A program made the translations under genes and the position numbers. Below, one piece after another: positions 8,858 through 17,669 of a stretch of DNA of 64,000 nucleotides (positions are counted from its first letter, which is position 1; each line of letters opens with the position of its first letter). Below the pieces are notes generated by a model. That model saw nothing but the letters and a program-made list of their open reading frames with translations, was not told the origin of the DNA and did no database searches. Origin of the DNA: Spirochaetota bacterium (GTDB lineage Bacteria > Spirochaetota > Spirochaetia > Treponematales > UBA12059); the NCBI GenBank assembly GCA_026398615.1, contig JAPLSN010000015.1, positions 17,144 to 81,143 on the forward strand, read 5' to 3'.

Positions 8858-9463
8858 ATGGCAGCGAATACCTTCGTCGAAGCGGAAATCTGGACTCTCG
8901 CCCAGACCGAACAGGGCAACGTGGTCCTCGTGCGGCCGAAAAACTCGGAACTGGTGGTTCCCATCTTCATCGGTCAGCTGGAGACGCAGGCGATCCTGAT
9001 CGGACTCGGTCAAGTGGAAATGCCCAGACCCCTCACGCACGACCTCATTCTATCCGTCATGGAAAAGCTCGGAGGGCGTCTTCAGAGGATCGAAATACAC
9101 GATCTGAAGGAAGGCACGTTTTTCGCGCGGCTGATTCTCGATCACGAAGGCCGGGAACTGATCATCGATTCGCGGCCGTCGGACGCCATGAGCCTGGCCG
9201 TGAGGACCGGCTGCCCGGTTTTCATAGCCGAGGACATCGTGGAGGAAGCCGGAATTTCCGTCAATCTGGTCACCGATGCGGCCGATCGCGGGGAGAAAGC
9301 GCAAGGAGGGGTAAATATGGGGCGCCTGCCGTTCCAGAACCCGGAATCCGGTGCGTCGGAGGAGCGGCTCCGGCTGGAAAGCGAACTCACGGAAGCCGTC
9401 GCCGAGGAGGACTACGAGCGCGCGGCGGTCATCCGCGACAGGATCAAGGCGCTCGGGAGCTGA
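8858..9463 (+). CDS. Bifunctional nuclease family protein (DUF151) with C-terminal UVR domain
   Basis: The DUF151/BFN domain covers residues 1-135, with the family-typical PIFIGQLETQAILIGL and SRPSDAMSLAVRTGCPVF segments. Proteins of this family have been reported as DNase/RNase in plants and mycobacteria; activity here is inferred. After a Gly-rich linker, residues 165-200 form a UvrB/UvrC-like motif (LTEAVAEEDYERAAVIRDRI), an arrangement often seen in this family. The protein is cytoplasmic. There is no Shine-Dalgarno sequence; the promoter abuts the ATG. It is followed 50 bases later by the phosphatase gene. Confidence 0.9.
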   Translation: MAANTFVEAEIWTLAQTEQGNVVLVRPKNSELVVPIFIGQLETQAILIGLGQVEMPRPLTHDLILSVMEKLGGRLQRIEIHDLKEGTFFARLILDHEGRELIIDSRPSDAMSLAVRTGCPVFIAEDIVEEAGISVNLVTDAADRGEKAQGGVNMGRLPFQNPESGASEERLRLESELTEAVAEEDYERAAVIRDRIKALGS

Positions 9464-9500
9464 TCGCGATTTCGGTGTTCCATTGCGCACGAAATCAGGA

Positions 9501-9506
9501 TACACT
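9501..9506 (+). promoter_or_regulatory. Possible -10 box (TACACT) of the phosphatase gene
   Basis: TACACT lies 6 bases before the ATG at 9513. The -35 region is poor. The spacing again implies a leaderless transcript if the box is used. Confidence 0.35.
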
Positions 9507-9512
9507 GGAAGG

Positions 9513-11735
9513 ATGAATTCGATAGCACGATCGGCGGATTCCAGGCACCTTATGGCCGGGCTGGTCGCCGGTTCCGGCTTTGCGCGCACCGCGATCGCGG
9601 TGACCTTTTTCATGCTGTCGGCGTCCGCCGGCGTCCGGGCAGCGCCCGTGGATCTCACGGCGCTGGACGTTTTCGTCCGGCCCGGGTTCCAGAACGAGTG
9701 GGCGTACCGCCTGCCCGATCCGGGAAACCAGAGCTGGAAACGCGTGCCGGCGAAGCCCGGCAACCGTCCCCTCGTCATGAGTTCCCTGGGACTGGAAGGC
9801 ATGCCGAAGCCCGTCTTTTTCCCCCTGATCCGCTACAAGCCGGAAAAATTCTGCGTGGTCACGGAGTTCACCGCCGGGAGCGAACTGTTGGATTCCTCCA
9901 GCGGCGTCGGCCTCTACCTCGCGCAGATCGGGCAGAACTGGGACGTCTATGTCAACGGCACGATGGTCGCCACGGAAAGCTACCTCGACAAGGACGGCCT
10001 CATGCTCCGCGAACGAGCCGTCCGCGGAGCATTGATCACCATCGACAAGCGTTACCTCATCCTCGGGAAGAACGTGCTCGCGTTCCGCGTCATCGGCGAC
10101 CCGGTCGATGCCCGCACCGGGCTGTTCGTGGGCGGTCCCTATCTCGTCGGCCCCTATGCCGAACTGAAGGCGGTCAAGCAGGAATACGCGGATCTCATGC
10201 TCATAGGCATCTACTTTTTCTTCGCCGTGTACCACATGCTCCTGTTCCTGCTCAGGCCGAAGAGCATCTCATACCTCCTGTACGGAATCGGCGCCTTCCT
10301 CCTGTCCGTCTTTTTCCTGTGCCGGACCTATATCATCTTCGACCTCGTGCCGGACACGTCCCTCATCCGGAGCGTGGAATTGGCGAGCCTTCTCCTCCTA
10401 TTCCCGGTCTTCATCGCCTTTTTCGACAGCGTCCTCCAACGGAAATTCACGAGATTCACCGCGATCGGTTTCACCGTCAGCCTGGTACTGGCAATCGTGC
10501 AGTTCTTCTTCCTGCGCGAAGCCGTGCTGAGGATCTGGCAGTTCGGGCTGCCGATCCTCCTCGGATACCTCGTCGTGTTCGACATGGCAAGGCCGCTCTC
10601 GAAGAAAATGAAACACTATCTTCGCAGCACCGGGAGCCGGGGGGCCGCGGTCGTTCTCGCCGCCATCGGCAGGACCTTTGCCCGGTCGGACGCCGGCCGA
10701 CTCTTCCTTGCCCTCGTGGTCGTATCGGCGACGGTGCTCCTCGACGCTTTCGGCATCGGCGGGACGTCGTTTTCAAAGTACGGATTCTTCCTGCTGATCA
10801 TCGGAACGGCGGCCATGCTCGCGAGCCAGTTCGTGAAAATCTACCACGACATCGAGAAGCTCAACGTCACACTCGAACGCAGGGTCGAGGATCGCACGAA
10901 GGATCTCGAGGCGATCATGAGCGAGGAGACGGAGCTCTCCGAAAAACTCACCGCCACGAACGCCAAGCTGCAGAGCGCGGCCGAAGCCGGCGCACGCGAC
11001 ATGCGCATGGCGGTTCAGGTTCAGCAGGGTTTCTTCCCGAAATCGGTGCCGGATATCGACGGTTGGGACATCGGGTACACCTTCATGCCCGCCAGTGGCG
11101 TATCGGGCGACTTTTTTGACTTCTATGTCGAGGGCCGGTCGCTCCGCGGGCTCCTCCTCGGTGACGTGTCGGGACACGGCATCGCATCGGGCCTCATCAC
11201 GGTCCTGGCGCGCTCCGTGTTCTACCGAGTCGTCGATGCCAACCAGAACGCCACCCTGGGGCGGGTGATGGAACTAATAAACGAGGAACTCGTTCTCGAA
11301 CTGGCGATGGTGGAAAACTACATGACCGCGGTTCTCCTCAGGGTGCGCGATGACGTCGTGGAGTATACCAACGCGGCACATCCGGACGCCTTCTACAAGC
11401 GCGCCGGGCGGCCCAAGGTGTCCGTGCTGCGGCCGAAGGACGAGGACTACAAGGGTGCCATCATGGGGCGCGAAGGTTTCGAATCCCCCTACAAGACCAT
11501 CAGGTTCCGGATGGAACCGGGGGATTCCATGCTTCTCTACACGGACTGCCTCAACGAGAGCAAGAACGTCGACGGCGAGATGTTCGGTGACGACGGCGTG
11601 GCTCAAGCCTTCTCGTCGGCGCCGGAAGGTTCGGCGCAGCACATGCTCGACTTCCTCATGCAGGAGTGGCGTTTCCATATCTCGGGCGCCCGCGTCGCGG
11701 ACGATCTTACTGCCATCCTCCTGAAAAAGACCTGA
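9513..11735 (+). CDS. Membrane-bound SpoIIE-family serine phosphatase with 7TMR-DISM sensor
   Basis: A 740-residue signalling protein. After a signal peptide, residues 40-225 form an extracytoplasmic 7TMR-DISM ligand-binding domain, followed by about seven membrane helices (residues 230-445), a coiled coil (about 450-500) and a PP2C/SpoIIE phosphatase domain. The metal-binding motifs GDFFDFYVEG and LLLGDVSGHGIASG are intact, as is the C-terminal ADDLTAILLK. Such proteins usually dephosphorylate an anti-sigma-factor antagonist; no such partner is encoded nearby. The start at 9513 is chosen by the signal peptide, as the frame is open further upstream within the preceding gene. Confidence 0.92.
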   Translation: MNSIARSADSRHLMAGLVAGSGFARTAIAVTFFMLSASAGVRAAPVDLTALDVFVRPGFQNEWAYRLPDPGNQSWKRVPAKPGNRPLVMSSLGLEGMPKPVFFPLIRYKPEKFCVVTEFTAGSELLDSSSGVGLYLAQIGQNWDVYVNGTMVATESYLDKDGLMLRERAVRGALITIDKRYLILGKNVLAFRVIGDPVDARTGLFVGGPYLVGPYAELKAVKQEYADLMLIGIYFFFAVYHMLLFLLRPKSISYLLYGIGAFLLSVFFLCRTYIIFDLVPDTSLIRSVELASLLLLFPVFIAFFDSVLQRKFTRFTAIGFTVSLVLAIVQFFFLREAVLRIWQFGLPILLGYLVVFDMARPLSKKMKHYLRSTGSRGAAVVLAAIGRTFARSDAGRLFLALVVVSATVLLDAFGIGGTSFSKYGFFLLIIGTAAMLASQFVKIYHDIEKLNVTLERRVEDRTKDLEAIMSEETELSEKLTATNAKLQSAAEAGARDMRMAVQVQQGFFPKSVPDIDGWDIGYTFMPASGVSGDFFDFYVEGRSLRGLLLGDVSGHGIASGLITVLARSVFYRVVDANQNATLGRVMELINEELVLELAMVENYMTAVLLRVRDDVVEYTNAAHPDAFYKRAGRPKVSVLRPKDEDYKGAIMGREGFESPYKTIRFRMEPGDSMLLYTDCLNESKNVDGEMFGDDGVAQAFSSAPEGSAQHMLDFLMQEWRFHISGARVADDLTAILLKKT

Positions 11736-11765
11736 CAGTCCGGACTCGCTTGCCGACTGCGATCA

Positions 11766-11797
11766 AGGGCCGCCCCGGCTTTGGGTGCGGCCCTTTC
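11766..11797 (+). terminator. Intrinsic terminator of the phosphatase gene
   Basis: Perfect 8-bp stem AGGGCCGC / GCGGCCCT with a 13-base loop, followed by a short T run. It lies about 30 bases after the stop codon. Confidence 0.7.
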
Positions 11798-11818
11798 CAT
11801 TGATGGCAGCAGCCAACT

Positions 11819-11855
11819 GGCCAGCGTCAGCTGGCCAACGCCAGCGTCAGCTGGC
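11819..11855 (-). repeat. Tandem hairpins at the 3' end of htpG
   Basis: Two nearly identical 20-bp units each form a hairpin with a GTCA loop: GGCCAGC/GCTGGCC (11819-11836) and GCCAGC/GCTGGC (11840-11855). The htpG stop codon lies in the second loop. This may be a duplicated 3' stabiliser or terminator stem; there is no clear T run. Confidence 0.6.
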
Positions 11856-13706
11856 GAGGAGCCTGTTGAGGCGGGCCACGAAATCAGCGGGATCTTCGAG
11901 CTGTGCACCTTCGACGAGGAGGGCCTGCCCGAGCAGTACGAACGCCGTATCCTCGGCGAGCCTGTCGTCATCGGAAAGCGCCATGCGCTTCACGATCGCG
12001 TGGTCTCCATTCACCTCGAGAATGGGTTTGATACCTGCCATCCCTTCGCGTCCCATGGCCTTCATGAGCTGCTGGAACTGGAGCGAGGGATCGTCCGCGT
12101 CCATGACGATGCACGAAGGACTTTCAGTGAGACGGCTCGTGAGGCGCACGTCCTTCACGCGTTCGCCGAGCGCCTTCCTTATCTTGTCGACGACGGGTTT
12201 GTATTCCTTCTCTTTCGCCTCGTCCTTTGCAGTGCCGAAATCATCCTCGGCTCCCGCGCGGTTGGCCGCCTTGAGCTCGAAAACCCCGAATTTGCCGATG
12301 GACGGCACGACGATCTCGTCGATCTCGTCGGAGCAGAGCAGGACTTCGATCCCTTCCTTGCGGTACATCTCGAGGAGCGGACTCTTGCGCAAGCGTTCCT
12401 CGGAGTCGCCGGTGAGGTAATAGATGGCTTTCTGGCCGTCCTTCACCCGGATGCCGTAATCGGCGAGGCTCGTCCATCCGTCGACCGCCGTGCTCTTGAA
12501 ACGCACCAGCTCGAGGAGGGTTTCGCGGTTGCCATAGTCGGAATACAGGCCTTCCTTGATAAGACGATTGAACTCGTCCGCGAACTTGCCGTACCTGTCA
12601 GGATCGCGCGTTGACAGATCCTTGAGCTCGGAAAGCACTTTCTTCACGGATGCGTTCCGGATGTTCGTCATGACGCGGTTCTGCTGGAGGATCTCGCGGC
12701 TCACGTTGAGAGGCAGGTCCTCGCTGTCGATGACGCCGCGAAGGAAGCGCAGGTAGGTAGGCAGGAGTTCCTTCTCGTCGTCCGTGATGAACACGCGGTG
12801 GACGTAGAGCTTGACGCCCGGCCGGTAGTCGGCATGGAAGATGTCGAATGGCGCCTTGGAGGGCACGAAGAAGAGCGTTGAATACTCGATCGTCCCCTCG
12901 GCCCTTGTGTGGATCGTGAGGAGGGGATCCTCTTCGGTATCGGCGATGTTTTTGTAGAAATCGACGTAATCGGCTTCGGTGAGCTCGGACTTGGGCCTGG
13001 TCCATAGGGCTGCGGCGGAATTGATCCGCTCGTCCTTCGCCTTGGAGCCTTTCTTCTTGCCCTTGTCGTCGTACTCATCCTCGACGAAATGGAGGATGAT
13101 CGGGTACGCGATGTGGTTGGAATACTTCCTGACGAGTTCCTCGAGCCGCCAGCGGTTCGCGTACTCGAGCCCTTCGTCGTTCAGGCGGAGGAGGACGGTG
13201 GTGCCCTGGCCGTCGCGGGCGGATTCCTCGATCTCGTACGACCCCTTGCCGTCGCTCTTCCAGAGCCAGGCGGCATCCTCGCCGGCCTTCCTCGTGATGA
13301 CTTCGATTTTTTCGGAGACCATGAACGCGGAGTAGAACCCCACGCCGAAACGTCCTATCAGGTTGGAATTCTTCCGGGCGTCGTCGCCGAGGTGGGAGAG
13401 GAACTCTTTCGTTCCGGAGCGGGCGATCGTGCCGAGGCTGTCGACGAGGTCGGCTTCGCTCATCCCGATGCCGTTATCGCCCACGGTCAGGGTTTTCGCT
13501 TCCCGGTCGAAGGAGATGTCGATGCGCGGCTCGAAGGACAGGGATTTGTAACGCTCGTCTGAAAGGTTGAGGTATTTGAGCTTGTCGACCGCATCGGAAG
13601 CGTTGGAGACGAGCTCGCGGAGGAATACTTCGCGGTGCGAGTAGAGAGAGTGGATGATGAGGTCCAAGAGCTGGTTGACCTCGGTCTGGAACTGGTGCGT
13701 CGCCAT
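11847..13706 (-). CDS. htpG: Molecular chaperone HtpG (Hsp90)
   Basis: ATP-dependent chaperone of 619 residues, normal for bacterial Hsp90. The GHKL ATPase domain shows RELVSNASDAVDKL, the G1 box VGDNGIGMS and the glycine-rich lid IGRFGVGFYSAFMV. The middle domain carries LPLNVSREILQQNR with the catalytic arginine, and the C-terminal dimerisation domain is complete. The start at 13706 follows AAGGAGC. It is divergent from the hydrolase gene at 13813; no CIRCE-type inverted repeat is visible in the short intergenic space, so HrcA control is not supported by the sequence. Confidence 0.97.
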   Translation of the reverse strand: MATHQFQTEVNQLLDLIIHSLYSHREVFLRELVSNASDAVDKLKYLNLSDERYKSLSFEPRIDISFDREAKTLTVGDNGIGMSEADLVDSLGTIARSGTKEFLSHLGDDARKNSNLIGRFGVGFYSAFMVSEKIEVITRKAGEDAAWLWKSDGKGSYEIEESARDGQGTTVLLRLNDEGLEYANRWRLEELVRKYSNHIAYPIILHFVEDEYDDKGKKKGSKAKDERINSAAALWTRPKSELTEADYVDFYKNIADTEEDPLLTIHTRAEGTIEYSTLFFVPSKAPFDIFHADYRPGVKLYVHRVFITDDEKELLPTYLRFLRGVIDSEDLPLNVSREILQQNRVMTNIRNASVKKVLSELKDLSTRDPDRYGKFADEFNRLIKEGLYSDYGNRETLLELVRFKSTAVDGWTSLADYGIRVKDGQKAIYYLTGDSEERLRKSPLLEMYRKEGIEVLLCSDEIDEIVVPSIGKFGVFELKAANRAGAEDDFGTAKDEAKEKEYKPVVDKIRKALGERVKDVRLTSRLTESPSCIVMDADDPSLQFQQLMKAMGREGMAGIKPILEVNGDHAIVKRMALSDDDRLAEDTAFVLLGQALLVEGAQLEDPADFVARLNRLLAS

Positions 13707-13799
13707 GGGCGGCTCCTTACGATGTTGATGCGGATGTACGGGACGATCAAAAAATATAGAAAAGGGACCCGAACGGCAAGGGCGGGGGAACGCACGCAG

Positions 13800-13805
13800 T
13801 ATACT
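13800..13805 (+). promoter_or_regulatory. Possible -10 box (TATACT) of the hydrolase gene
   Basis: TATACT lies 7 bases before the ATG at 13813; no clear -35 box. It suggests a leaderless mRNA. Confidence 0.4.
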
Positions 13806-13812
13806 CTAGCGC

Positions 13813-14886
13813 ATGATCAGGAAAATTTTCCGGAAAATTCGAGCTCTGTCCCTCCTGCTTGCGGTCGGATTGGCCTGCTCGGGCGTACATCTTCGGGCGG
13901 ACTGGACCACGGGAGCGACGTTCAGCGCAGGCGATATCGAATCCGCGCGAAATACCCTCAAACCATTCGGGGACATCCTTTCGGGACCTCCCCACGAGCC
14001 GTCCCCCGGATGGAAGTCGTATCTTGCCTTCTACGGGCTGGACACCCTGCCGGGCGATTGGCGGGCGGGATACGTGACCGTGCCAGGCGGGGCGAAGGTC
14101 TTTGCACAGGTCTTTTCGCCCAGGGACGCCGTCGGCACCGTCGTGTTCGTCCATGGCTACCTCAAGCATTCGGCCTATGCGCGCGACATAGCGGCCTTCT
14201 TCGTCCGGAAAGGATACCGGGCCGTTCTCATGGATCTGCCCGGTCACGGGTTTTCGGACGGTGAACGCGGGGTGATCACGGATTTTTCCGATTACTCGGA
14301 TGCGCTCAGGGCGGTGCTCGACGCGGTGAAGGACGGCGGGCCGCTCTACGTGGCTGGTCACAGCACGGGCGGCGCGACCGCGATCGATCTTGTCGAAAGG
14401 GGGCTCGCTGGCGACGTTGCGGCCATCGCCCTGTTCGCGCCACTGGTGCACAACGTGCTGTGGGGGCTTTCGCGTTTCGCGCTTACGACGACCGGATGGT
14501 TCCTGCCGTATGTATTCAGGATCGAATACGTCCAGAACCGGACTGCCGACTGGGACAGGCTCGAGAACAAGCTCGATCCCCTCGTGCCGCGACGGGTGCC
14601 GACATCGTGGGGGCGTTCGCTCGGCGCATGGAACCGGCGGCTTCTCGCCTCGACGCCCCAACCCTGGAACGGAAGCCTGCTCATCGTGCAGGGCGACAAG
14701 GACAGGGTCGTGGATGGCGCGTGGAATGTTCCCTTTCTCCTGAAGCGGTATCCCCGGGTCCGGGTTCTCATGGTACCCGGTGCGACGCACGATCTCTGGG
14801 AAGAACCGGCGCCTTATGGCCCTCCCGGATTCGAGGCGGCGCTGGAATTGTTCTCCAGGCAGGCGGATGCCGGCGCGCCCTTGTAG
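13813..14886 (+). CDS. Exported alpha/beta hydrolase (lysophospholipase/monoacylglycerol lipase-like)
   Basis: A 357-residue Hydrolase_4-type serine hydrolase. A short signal peptide or lipoprotein-like leader (hydrophobic to about residue 24, LLAVGLACSG) targets it to the envelope. The oxyanion region is VFVHGYLKHS, the nucleophile elbow AGHSTGGAT, the acid is probably Asp in QGDKDRVVDG and the histidine is in GATHDLWEE, so the catalytic triad is complete. It probably cleaves lipid esters, but the substrate is unknown. The signal peptide contains a near-copy of the 12-bp repeat. It converges on ftsK. Confidence 0.88.
   Translation: MIRKIFRKIRALSLLLAVGLACSGVHLRADWTTGATFSAGDIESARNTLKPFGDILSGPPHEPSPGWKSYLAFYGLDTLPGDWRAGYVTVPGGAKVFAQVFSPRDAVGTVVFVHGYLKHSAYARDIAAFFVRKGYRAVLMDLPGHGFSDGERGVITDFSDYSDALRAVLDAVKDGGPLYVAGHSTGGATAIDLVERGLAGDVAAIALFAPLVHNVLWGLSRFALTTTGWFLPYVFRIEYVQNRTADWDRLENKLDPLVPRRVPTSWGRSLGAWNRRLLASTPQPWNGSLLIVQGDKDRVVDGAWNVPFLLKRYPRVRVLMVPGATHDLWEEPAPYGPPGFEAALELFSRQADAGAPL
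13842..13853 (+). repeat. 12-bp repeat, near-exact copy in signal peptide
   Basis: AGCTCTGTCCCT, one mismatch from the consensus, encoding ALSL at the start of the hydrophobic core. Confidence 0.5.
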
Positions 14887-14916
14887 ACTCCAAGTGCGGA
14901 CGACATGGCTCCGGGT

Positions 14917-17511
14917 TCAACCCTCGTACGGAGTGAGCTCCTCCACGTCCTCCTCGACCGCGGGACCCTCGACCGCGCCATTCCCGCGGATTCCCCGTTG
15001 TCCGGCATCCGCGTGCGGCAGCCTGCGCACGCTTGCCAGGGGGGTGCCGGGGACAGAGCTCGGACCCATGCCTGGATTCCGGACGAGATCGCGGGGCTTC
15101 GATCCCTGTGCCGGGCCGACGATGCCCTTTTCCTCCATGAGTTCCACGAGGCGGGCGGAGCGATTGTAGCCGATCTTGAGGCGACGCTGGATGAAGCTGG
15201 CGCTCGCCTTGCCCTGCTGCAGGACGATCTCGAGGGCTTTTTCGAAAAGCGGGTCGTCCGCGTCCTCGTCGAAGAGCGATGGCTCTTCCTCTTCCTCGTC
15301 CTCGTCGAAGAACATCTCCTCGTCGATGTAGTCCGGTTCGCCCAAAGTCTTCACGTGCTCGACCACCCGCTCGACCTCCTCCTCCGAGACGTATGCGCCC
15401 TGGATGCGGACGGGGAAGGGATCCCACGCGCTCGAAAAGAGCATGTCGCCGCGGCCGATGAGCTTTTCCGCGCCGACGGAATCGATGATGATCCGGCTGT
15501 CGAACTTGCCCGCCACCATGAAGGCGATACGGCTGGGGATGTTGGCCTTGATGAGCCCGGTGATCACGTCGATGCTCGGCCGCTGGGTGGCGAGTACCAG
15601 GTGGATGCCGATGGCGCGCGACATGGCCGCGAGCCGGGCGAGGGTGGATTCGAGTTCCTTGCCCGTGGTAGCCATGAGGTCGGCGAATTCGTCGATGACA
15701 ACGACGATGTAGGGGAGTTTTTCCTGCGCGAGCTTCTTGTCGGTGATCTTCCGGTTGAAGCTGCGGATATCCCGCACGCCCAGGCGGTCCAGCATGCTGT
15801 AGCGGCGCTCCATCTCGCAGAGGCAGTACTGCAGGGCCTGGAAGGCCTTTTTCGGCTCCGTGATGACCGGTGTGAGGAGATGGGGGATGTCGTTGTAGAA
15901 CTTCAATTCCACGATCTTGGGATCGATGAGGAGAAGCCGTACCTCGTTCGGGGAACGGCGGTAGAGCAGCGAAAGGATGAGGGAGTTCACGCACACGCTT
16001 TTCCCGGAACCCGTCGCGCCCGCGATGAGAAGATGCGGGGTCTGCACGAGGTCGACGAACTGCACTTCACCCGAGACATCCTTGCCGAGGGCGACGGGGA
16101 TTTCCATCTTCGCCGCGCGGAAGCCCTCGGATTCCACGATTTCCCTGAAGGAAACGATGGACCTGTGTTCGTTCGGGACTTCAATGCCGACGGCGTGCTT
16201 GCCGGGGATCGGTGCGACGATGCGCACCGTGCTGGCGGCAAGCCTGAGCGCGATGTTGTCGGCGAGGTTCACGATCTTCGAGAGCTTGACGCCGGGAGCA
16301 GGCAGCAGCTCGAACATGGTGACGACGGGTCCCTTCCGGATTCCGGTAACTTCGGCTTCGATATTGAATTCGGCCAGGGTTTCCTGGAGCACCACGGCGC
16401 TCCGTCGCGTCTTGTCGTCGATGATCCAGTACTGCCCGTCCGGGTAGGTATTGAGGATGTCGGTCGGTACGAAATACTCGGTCCGGAGCGGCTTCCGGAT
16501 CGGTGCATGATGTTCCGGCGGTACGGACTCCTCAAATACGCGTATGGCCTTGCCCATCGGTTTTACCGTCGGATCCGTTCCGGCAGCGATTTCGTTCGGA
16601 CCAGGATCGAACGGCCTTGTCGGATCAGCCCTTTCGACGGGGCTCCCGCGGATCAATGAACGTTCGCGACCAGCGGCAGCGCCAGGCGCCGCTTGCGCTT
16701 TCATGCGGATGGTGGCGGGATTGTCCGCCCAAAATGCCCCCGATGCTGCCGGGTCGGTTGGATGATCGACCGAACGTGCTTCCGTCGCCATTTCCGCAGC
16801 ATGCGAATTCTCCGGCTGTCTGCGGAAAAATACGGGAACCGGTTTCTCTTCAGTTTGGTCAGCTCTGTCCCCGCTACCCGGTATATCGGATGGTGAAAGA
16901 GACTTCAGCTCCGGCAATGGCGGCAAGTCCGGCACCCTGAATTCAAAGCCAGTGGAAGGAGCCTTCCCGGCTTCCGAAGCGGGGGATCCGAGCAGTCCTG
17001 AAACCGGCCTGTGCGGCGGCGAACCGGCAATTTCAGCTCTGTCCCCTTCGGTGGCAAACGAGCCCTCTCCGAGCACCACGTCGCGGAAACCGACCACGAG
17101 CATGACCGAAGACAGGAAGGCGACACCCCCGAGCACGCCGACGACCGGCATGCCGATGCCCTCGAGGGCGGGCATCGTCTTGAACCAGGTATCGGGCGAG
17201 CTGAGAAAGGCATGGATCATGACGAGGATCGCGAATGGGAGGACGGACGCGGTGACATAATAAAGAAGATCCCGGCGGAATCCCGGCAGGAACAGGACGA
17301 TGGATTCGGCGAAGAGGTATAGGGGCAAGGCCAGCGCGAAGAGGCCGAGCGTATCCGAAAGGAAGGAGCCCGCGAGAGAGACCGAACCGAGTCCTTCGAT
17401 GCTGAAAAAACCGACAATGGCGATGGAAAGGGAAAAAAGCCCCAAGGCCGTGAGGATACAGCCGGCGATGACGCTCAGGGATCTGGTATCGTTCATGCGT
17501 GATTCTGACAC
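14917..17511 (-). CDS. ftsK: DNA translocase FtsK/SpoIIIE
   Basis: Septal DNA pump that clears the chromosome from the division site. The 864-residue product has four or five N-terminal membrane helices (residues 10-150), a Pro/Glu-rich linker (about 150-340), the alpha-beta RecA-like motor with Walker A GATGSGKS and Walker B VVVIDEFADLM, a very acidic segment (FFDEDEEEEEP), and a winged-helix gamma domain (ASASFIQRRLKIGYNRSARL). The usual end GSKPRD is followed by an extra tail of about 55 residues. The linker holds two copies and the tail one copy of the 12-bp repeat. GTG at 17511 or ATG at 17496 could be the start. Confidence 0.95.
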   Translation of the reverse strand: MSESRMNDTRSLSVIAGCILTALGLFSLSIAIVGFFSIEGLGSVSLAGSFLSDTLGLFALALPLYLFAESIVLFLPGFRRDLLYYVTASVLPFAILVMIHAFLSSPDTWFKTMPALEGIGMPVVGVLGGVAFLSSVMLVVGFRDVVLGEGSFATEGDRAEIAGSPPHRPVSGLLGSPASEAGKAPSTGFEFRVPDLPPLPELKSLSPSDIPGSGDRADQTEEKPVPVFFRRQPENSHAAEMATEARSVDHPTDPAASGAFWADNPATIRMKAQAAPGAAAGRERSLIRGSPVERADPTRPFDPGPNEIAAGTDPTVKPMGKAIRVFEESVPPEHHAPIRKPLRTEYFVPTDILNTYPDGQYWIIDDKTRRSAVVLQETLAEFNIEAEVTGIRKGPVVTMFELLPAPGVKLSKIVNLADNIALRLAASTVRIVAPIPGKHAVGIEVPNEHRSIVSFREIVESEGFRAAKMEIPVALGKDVSGEVQFVDLVQTPHLLIAGATGSGKSVCVNSLILSLLYRRSPNEVRLLLIDPKIVELKFYNDIPHLLTPVITEPKKAFQALQYCLCEMERRYSMLDRLGVRDIRSFNRKITDKKLAQEKLPYIVVVIDEFADLMATTGKELESTLARLAAMSRAIGIHLVLATQRPSIDVITGLIKANIPSRIAFMVAGKFDSRIIIDSVGAEKLIGRGDMLFSSAWDPFPVRIQGAYVSEEEVERVVEHVKTLGEPDYIDEEMFFDEDEEEEEPSLFDEDADDPLFEKALEIVLQQGKASASFIQRRLKIGYNRSARLVELMEEKGIVGPAQGSKPRDLVRNPGMGPSSVPGTPLASVRRLPHADAGQRGIRGNGAVEGPAVEEDVEELTPYEG
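15049..15060 (-). repeat. 12-bp repeat AGCTCTGTCCCC in ftsK C-terminal tail
   Basis: Exact copy in the sense orientation of ftsK, encoding SSVP in the atypical tail beyond the gamma domain. Confidence 0.8.
16861..16872 (+). repeat. 12-bp repeat AGCTCTGTCCCC in ftsK linker
   Basis: Exact copy antisense to ftsK, encoding GDRA in the linker between membrane and motor domains. Confidence 0.8.
17035..17046 (+). repeat. 12-bp repeat AGCTCTGTCCCC in ftsK linker, second copy
   Basis: Exact copy antisense to ftsK, 174 bp from the previous copy, again encoding GDRA directly after the last membrane helix. Confidence 0.8.
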
Positions 17512-17669
17512 TGTGGGATCTCCCGTGAAAAATAACCTGCCATTCCGCTTCGACCGGCAGCTCCCGTTCCGGAAAGCCGGTCGCGGAGTAAAAGCGTACT
17601 GTTCGAATATCGGCGCGATCGGTCACGGGTGTTACGAAAGACCGAGCGTTCCGGTCGATCGGCGGATTT

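Noticed and set aside
13707..13812. CIRCE-type operator in front of htpG
   Set aside because: No TTAGCACTC-N9-GAGTGCTAA-like inverted repeat is present in the short divergent region.
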